A stretch of 64,000 nucleotides of DNA from positions 34,668,804-34,732,803 of the forward strand of contig OX235277.1 of assembly GCA_944472155.2 (NCBI GenBank). The letters run 5' to 3'. The DNA is from Trichobilharzia szidati (Eukaryota; Platyhelminthes; Trematoda; Strigeidida; Schistosomatidae). The notes beneath the pieces were generated by a model, which did no database searches, had not been told where the DNA came from, and saw only the letters and a program-made list of their open reading frames with translations. The translations under genes and the position numbers were made by a program. Positions 57,925-64,000 of this stretch are shown in pieces. Every line of letters starts with the position of its first letter. The stretch's first letter is position 1.

Positions 57925-58830
57925 AACTGAATTATTATTATTATTCCCCTTGGTTACAAGTGGGACATAGGGCTTCAACAACACATCTCCATCTTGTTCT
58001 ATTTGGCGCTGTCCCCTTCAGCTGGCTCCACGATTGCCAACAATCTTTCATATCAGTCTCAGATGACCCACTCGTCGTTTCCCATTGTATTCGGGTTCCA
58101 GTCGAGCATTGGCTAAGCAATGGCGCGATGTCATTCGACGGCCTCCTCAACGTACGTCCATCCATCTCCATTTTATCCCACATATTTGTTGAGCAATCGG
58201 CTCTTAGTTGGTTTGTTGTCAGAGTTTCTTGTTGCTCATTCTTTCTGGCCATCTGGCCATTTGACCTTCAGTATGGAGCGGAGGTTACTGTTGACAAAAG
58301 TCTGCAACCTGTTGGAAATCATTTTCGTGACACGCTGGCCAAGTTTCTGACTGATATAGATGAACCGACTGACCTGACATTGGTGTTGAAAATCCGAATC
58401 TTGTTGTTTATGCTGAGGCGGAGTGGAGAAGATTTCCAAATTGGTTTTAGATTGATGAAGGCATATCTTGCCTTTCCGATTCTGGCCTGCTTTGAAATCT
58501 TCATGCCTTCCGAACTCCAGTGGTCAAAGCCGCGCCTCCTAGATAAGTGAGGGGAGTAACCTCTTTCAAATCTCTCCAGCTAATGGTGATTGGTGCTGTT
58601 TGTTGTTGTTGGTTGGATGATTGTCTTCATCAACTTCGTCTTCCCTATATTCACCTGGATTCCCGTCTTTGCTGCCTACTTCTTCAGGTAGTTTGTTGGT
58701 TTTCGTCTGTAATTCTTCGAGTTTGTATAACATGAAACATAAATCATCTGCGAAATCCAGATCTTCTAAAGTCTTCTTATCGGTCCAACGTATTCCTGTT
58801 TTCCCACTCCCCACAGTCTAACGCATAACT
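57925..58830 (-). pseudogene. SR2/RTE-like LINE (family a), palm to C-terminus
   Basis: Minus: GIRWTDKKTLEDLDFADDLC (FADD at 58754-58743), KLEELQTKTNKLPEEV, then KISKQARIGKARYAFINLKP, RIFNTNVRS, RLQTFVNSNLRSILKVKWPD and CSTNMWDKMEMDGRTLRRPS, ending with CVVEALCPTC and an ATT-repeat tail near 57930. Frameshifts near 58530 and elsewhere. It is comparable in extent to 43255-44245. Confidence 0.85.
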
Positions 58831-58834
58831 GATG

Positions 58835-59590
58835 ACTGGATACACAGCAGTAATACTTACTTTTATTGCTACATCTATGATAAATTATTGTCATTTGAGG
58901 AGACGACTGTCTGTTGAATAAGCAGATGTATTTAGGGAAAATTGTCAACAAGAAGCCATTTTGAGTGGGTTGATATTAATTTGGGATTAAATGAACTTGA
59001 AAAAGTCTGGGCTATTACAGCGCATTCACCTGCATTTAAATGCACAACACAGTGAATTCGAGTAAAAGTATTAAAAAGTAATATAAATAGGTCAAGAGAG
59101 AGAGGCAGGTCAATCACCGAACCTTTGTTCATCGATTCAGCACTAAGTACATCCAATCGAAATGACCTGACACCGATCCTGCATACATAGGAAATCGCAA
59201 ACCAACACACGAGGGAGTAAAACTACATAAAACAAGTTAGGAAGTTGTAGTTACAGTGATGAAAGTTCACCAACTGGGATGGTAAAGATGTGCAGTACAA
59301 CTTAGGTTTCAGTACGATCAAGAGAATTTCTTACTTGCTGAAAAAATCATAACCATGAATTAGGAAATTTAGCGAACTAGAAAAAACATTTTTGCACCTA
59401 ACTAATTAATTATAAGTTTACAAACTCATGATAATATTAAATTTGAGTTCCAGTAAATGGAAAGATGATAACAGGTTTCCTTTATCCCTTCATCGTCTAA
59501 TTGAAATATCAGGACTTAAAAATAATACGATTCGTTATTATTTATTCACTTTCATGTCGACTCCTAAAAGTCAATAACAATACATCATGT
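58835..59590. other. Unassigned; 92-codon minus frame of unknown origin
   Basis: Minus frame 59210-58932 (VRSFRLDVLSAESMNKGSVI) is open but matches no enzyme family I recognise. It may be untranslated repeat DNA. The rest shows nothing. Confidence 0.25.
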
Positions 59591-59604
59591 CAGCAGAAAG
59601 CAGA

Positions 59605-60300
59605 TCATGTTCCCTTGGTCACGAAATGTAGGCCTTCAACAGCACATTTGCGTTTCATTCTGTTCCCTGCAGTCCTGTTTATCAGGATGCACGATCACCC
59701 ATAAGCTTTCATCTCCTTCTCACACGACCTCCTCCATGTCAGTCTCAGACACACGCCCAACTTGTTGCTAGCTTCTCATTCCAGTTTCACTCGAGGACCT
59801 GACTGGCTTGTGATGACACACAATGGCCTCCTCAGAGTAACCATCTCCATTTTCCCTGGCATATTTGTGTGACAGTAATTTTTTAGCTGATTCACCTCCA
59901 GATTTCTCTACTGTGTTTCCTTTCTTGCCGGCTATGTGATCTTCAGTATGGAACGAAGGCAGCCGCTGAAAAAAGTCTACAGCTGGTTCCTGAAAATACA
60001 TTTATTGACGCTTTCTTCACGTCTCCGAACGGTATAAAAGCGTTGATTCGACAATTAAAATATGGATCTTCTTCTTTATTCTGAGTGTAGTGGATACATC
60101 CACATTGATTTGAGAGAAATGAAGGTCTGCCTCGCTTCGTCTAACTTATCTTTGACGTCATCTGTGCCGCCTGTAGTAAAAACGAATCTGCCTAGCTAGG
60201 TAATTGAAATAGGTGATTTTCCTTAGAATTCTCTCTTTGATAGTGATTGGTGCCTGTTGTTGTTGTTCAGTTGGATATCTTTATCTTGTCTGTCTTCGGA
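59605..60300 (-). pseudogene. RTE family a fragment, decayed
   Basis: GAAATGTAGGCCTTCAACAG (3' tip complement), CACACGACCTCCTCCATGTC (WRRSCE region), TATGTGATCTTCAGTATGGA (ILKIxWP region) and TTGGTGCCTGTTGTTGTTG (QQQ region) occur in the expected minus order. Confidence 0.75.
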
Positions 60301-60304
60301 TGTT

Positions 60305-61080
60305 GCTACTGAATCACTTGGTTTTTAACTAGGTGACATTAATTTCCACTTCTGGTTGAACAATTGAAATTCACTTTCTCTAAGCGTTAAGTAGCTTCTT
60401 TATTGAAAGCATCACATATTTGCCAGTGATTTTTTTTGCAACTAAGCATTCAGTGCTAAGAAGGCTATACATGAAACAAATTCAGTAGAATGTACCGAAA
60501 ATTGTAGACGGGAAACGTCACTGCTTCTGGTATCCGACATACCTTTTATCATAATGTTTTACAAGACGCAACTCACTTGTGTAATTTTGTCTGTTAGTCG
60601 CCAATCATAAGCATCCTTCCGGTGTGAAAACAAAATTCCTGTTCCCACTAGAAAGAATTAACAATTTGTATTGATTAGAATATTTGACGTAATCTCAGGT
60701 GTGTGGGAAATTCTTTGAAGAATGCTTCTAACTCCTTTTTCTAAAAGAACCTTTATGAATTTCCGTCTTCTAGAGAATTATGTAATGCAAAGTTGCTCAT
60801 CCATTTTTATCAGTAATGCTTTTTAGTACTTTTTTTAATTTGGTCTTGTTAAGTGTTACCTTGCTTTCTCAGAGGTGTTTTATAAAGTTTTATACAAGAA
60901 GTAAGCAGTTATTTGTTAAGTAAGAGCCTTTAAACGGTTAGAATGCATTCAATTTGTAAATTATCTATCAGTTGAAGTGATTTAGAAATCTTATTTAACT
61001 TGAGCTCTAAATTGGCTCGACAATATGTAGCTGGGAAGGAGATATGGGTTTCATTTACTTGACTGTATGAGTGAATCTTC
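60305..61080. other. Nothing recognised
   Basis: AT-rich non-coding sequence. Confidence 0.35.
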
Positions 61081-61084
61081 TCTA

Positions 61085-61340
61085 TTTATTTTTGGCGTCT
61101 CGCTGAAAATATTTCCAACAGGCTGCAAACTTTTATAAACCATTGGCTTCGTTGACTCGATACTGAAGATGAAATAGCCGGTCAGTAAGGATTAGCAATA
61201 CAGGACGCTGACAGCAGACCAACAAATATATCGAAGAAAATGGAGATGGATTAGTCGTACTTTAAGGGGACAGCTGAGTGATATCAAGCGCCACGCACAT
61301 TCTCAAGTGAAATCTAAGTGGAAAACAGTGAGTACGGCTA
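61085..61340 (+). repeat. RTE family a C-terminal fragment, decayed
   Basis: TTTCCAACAGGCTGCAAAC (NRLQTF region), AAAATGGAGATGGATTAGTC (KWRWIG region) and GAAATCTAAGTGG in plus order. Confidence 0.65.
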
Positions 61341-61489
61341 TGAGGTTGATATGAAGGAGATTTAGTGACTCAGAAATTCGGTGTTTAACTTTTCATCAAA
61401 AAAACAAAAACAAAACAAAAACATTCAGTCTCTCAGAATTGATGTTTCACTGAAACTCATTCATCATTTGGTACCAGTATTATTTTATT

Positions 61490-61965
61490 TATTATTGTTC
61501 CCTTGGGTTCCTAGTGGAACATAGGGCTTCAACTTCACATCTCCACTTGTTTCCGTCTTCTGCTGTACTTTTCACTTGCATCCATGTTAGTCCATACTGT
61601 TTCAACTCCTCTTCACACGATCTCCTCCATGTCACCCTTGGACGTCTCACTCGCCGCTTCCCTTTCGGGTTCCACTCGAGCTATGGCCTGACGCGCGATG
61701 TCACCCAGCGGCCTCCTCAGCGAGTGTCCAATCCATCTCCACTTTCTCCTGCATATTTGCTGGGCGATTGGTTCTTGTTTTGTTTGTTCCCACAGTTTCT
61801 TGTTGGTGATTCTTTCCGGCGGCCATCTGATCTTGAGTATAGAGCCAGCGAAGACAGTTGTTGATAAAGGTCTGCAACAGGCTGTTGGAAATATTCTTTG
61901 TGACCCGCCAAGTTTCTGATCTGTATAGAAGAACTCACTTGACGTTTGTATTGAAAATCCGAATT
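61490..61965 (-). pseudogene. SR2/RTE-like LINE (family a) 3' end, well preserved
   Basis: Starts with the ATT-repeat tail and CCTTGGGTTCCTAGTGGAAC, then a long stretch nearly the same as 32270-32700 in the same orientation. Coding blocks include the EELKQYGLTWMQVK complement near 61600 and RLQTFINN near 61865. Similar young age to the copy at 32258-33061. Confidence 0.8.
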
Positions 61966-62049
61966 TGGTATCAGTGCATATGTCTTAATGAATGCATACA
62001 AAGCATGAGCAGTCAAATGGAACATTGTAGAAAAACGATAATAAAATCA

Positions 62050-63530
62050 AATTCGCTGAAACGATCCAAAATTTGACACTCATTCATTACAAGATACTAG
62101 GCTCATTGAAATACTTCTTCGAACTAAACTACCTACGACATTTTGGTGTAAATCAGTAGATTATTAGAAATCAGTGGATACTGCAAGGCTGACTGGTTCT
62201 TAACCAAGAATACTTATATGTGTCCAAACCAACTTTAATTTAAACAGTTTTGAAGAAATTTGTTCATTGGGTATATGATATTCATTATTATAAACGTAAT
62301 TGCATTCCTCAATGAATGAAAGAAAAACGATATTGACGTTTATTTAATGCCAACATTTATATGAAAGTATTATTAAAGCAGAATTTACAGAATCTCGCCT
62401 TATGTATAGCAACTTAATCACCCAGTAAAATTCCAGAAATCACAAAGAACGTCTAATATCAGAACCACTTCATACTAAATGGAATCCGAACTATCTGAAT
62501 AAGAATGATGGACTAAAACAGAATTTGACCTGGTTTCAACCACCCTCACCCAAACCCATGAAGTGACAAAATCTACACAGATTTCATTATGTAAACACCT
62601 ATTGTTTTATAATTTTACACACTTATCAAATCCAACAATCTGTACTTGGTTTTGTTATCTTTCCCAATTGACGACATAAAGATAACATCATGCAGAAGAA
62701 CGGTGATTAAGTTGCTATATAATGCAAGCTGGGATTTTGTAAATTCAGGCTTAATAATACTTTAATAAAGCTACTGGCAGCAATAAACAGTGAAATGTCA
62801 GTAAAACAAATTCGTTTTGTTTTTCATTCATTGGGGAATACAAAAACGTTAATGATAAGAATACTTAGACTTCGGTATGCCTAATATGCGCATAAAGTAA
62901 AAATTAAGGCATTCTAACCGCTCGAGACAGGCTGATGTAATGAATCACTTTGTCTGCTATTTTGAACACATATTCCCATGCTTGATGTGTGTCTGACGTC
63001 AGAAAAAGTCAATCTTTTAAAGGAATATTGAGAGCTGGCGTACTGTTATGACTTTTCTCTGAAGTGAAAGATTTGGGCAAAATATGCGTGTTTCTGCCTG
63101 TTTCAGTAGCTCTTCTTATAGCATATTTGCTAATTATAAATGCATTTATTACATTGTATGCATTCAAGATAAATACTCTTGAGTCACTTACTAGTAGGAA
63201 CTTTATATATTTTAACTATTTTTCTATTTTTCAAACTATGTTTCTTACACTACCGTTTCTTTCCTATTTCACTGTATTCTTTTTAATGAATCAATCATAA
63301 GAGTCAAAGAAATAGAAATTGGCAATTGTCATTTAAACGTAGACATGTATAATTCATGTACCGGAAATGTTTCGAAATGAGAATAGAGTAGTAACACTAG
63401 CGGTACTGATATCATACTGCTGTTTTTATTGCTTGAAGGGAATATATATACAAACTTAACCAATGACCAGTCGTCACTAATTCTTTCTAAGTGTAGTCTA
63501 TATAATTTAAGAGATTTTTTCCAGTACTAG
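62050..63530. other. Nothing recognised
   Basis: AT-rich. A hydrophobic 78-codon plus frame (63064-63300) looks like chance translation of AT-rich DNA. Confidence 0.35.
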
Positions 63531-63539
63531 TTTACAGGG

Positions 63540-63790
63540 ACTGGATTGATTTCAGGTTTGACCACAGATAGATATCAGTTAGAGAACTATTGAAAACCAG
63601 CAGAAGGAACTGGTCGGGAGTTTCTTCCATGCTTTGGACTCTTCGGTAATAACTTGAAGGTCCTAAGTTTGATCCTCTATGGCATACTTATGAAGAGAGC
63701 CTCAAACATAGACGAAACAGCTATCATGCACACTCAGTTTCTCAGTGGTTCTGTAATTGATACCTATCCATAATCAGACCAGAATCCTTC
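63540..63790. mobile_element. Fold-back hammerhead SINE, diverged
   Basis: 63545-63645 is a minus-strand 3' half (ATCAGTTAGAGAACTATTG). 63645-63775 is a plus-strand copy with a B-box-like GTTTGATCCTC, a decayed hammerhead with ACGAAACAGCTATC (63714) and GTGGTTCTGTAATTGATACC. The ends are complementary. Confidence 0.6.
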
Positions 63791-64000
63791 CAAATCACTA
63801 CAAACAAATACTTGAAAACTAATCTACTACTTATTGGTGACTAACAACAGAATAGAGTTGCCTGAAATCATAGTGAGAAGTCATGAAGATTGGGGCACAC
63901 CAGGTTGGATGCGAGGACAAATACTCGCCAATAACACTGGCTGGCGATGGGGGTACATATCGCGAATTACCAGAAGTTTCAGTTGACGCTCCATTGGATT
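63791..64000 (+). mobile_element. Hammerhead SINE 5' region, cut by window end
   Basis: ACTTGAAAACTAATCTACTA and then ATTGGTGACTAACAACAGAA start a new unit directly after the tail ACAAACAAATACTTGAAAA of the preceding copy, a head-to-tail junction. It runs through GAGGACAAATACTCGCC to the window edge. Confidence 0.65.

Noticed and set aside
57714..58550. A 278-codon plus-strand gene
   Set aside because: It is antisense to an RTE RT fragment with convincing coding blocks on minus; the plus frame has no homology.
63064..63300. Small membrane protein
   Set aside because: Hydrophobic residues follow from T-rich codons in AT-rich DNA; no homology or context.

Overview
This is AT-rich animal DNA without bacterial features. 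The repeats point to a trematode, most likely a schistosome. They include tRNA-derived SINEs that carry hammerhead-ribozyme motifs (resembling the schistosome Sm-alpha family), SR2/RTE-like LINE fragments ending in short TAA-type tails, CR1/Jockey-like LINEs, Penelope-like elements with GIY-YIG endonuclease pieces, and a decayed Gypsy integrase. The species call is an inference from repeat content. No host gene is complete here. The only likely host coding piece is one internal exon with good splice sites on the minus strand at the left edge.

Layout. 1-0.3 kb: host exon. 1-2.4 kb: an old, heavily decayed CR1-like copy on plus. 3.65-8.57 kb: a nearly full-length CR1/Jockey-like LINE on minus, with ORF1, an APE-type endonuclease and a reverse transcriptase, broken by only a few stop codons. 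9.5-10.2 kb: Gypsy integrase remnant. 12.5-13.2 kb: RT fragment interrupted by a 257-bp fold-back insertion with a 10-bp target duplication. 17.6-20.0 kb: a second, 5'-truncated CR1-like LINE on plus whose RT is open except for one stop codon in the conserved VPQGS motif. 23.7-28.8 kb: fold-back SINEs plus two Penelope-like fragments. 29-34 kb: RTE fragments of two families. 33-64 kb: a dense mosaic of RTE 3' ends, hammerhead SINEs and a second tRNA-SINE family.

The most interesting signal is a recurrent architecture. At least ten insertions are self-complementary (fold-back) and several carry hammerhead ribozyme motifs. The clearest is a 394-bp insertion at 52289-52682, flanked by a perfect 10-bp duplication. 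It carries two hammerheads with every conserved core residue in place, one on each strand, placed symmetrically around a Pol III B-box-like sequence. A related fold-back at 36655-36880 carries a near-canonical hammerhead. Their third stems are minimal and often self-complementary, as in Penelope-associated hammerheads known to act as dimers. Penelope-like coding fragments at 26.8-28.8 and 48.6-49.0 kb are candidate relatives of the mobilising machinery. RTE and CR1 copies are plausible partners for the ordinary poly-A SINEs, one of which shares its 3' end with the RTE LINE.

Limits: all homology calls were made by eye from conserved motifs. Element borders without target duplications are approximate to tens of bases.
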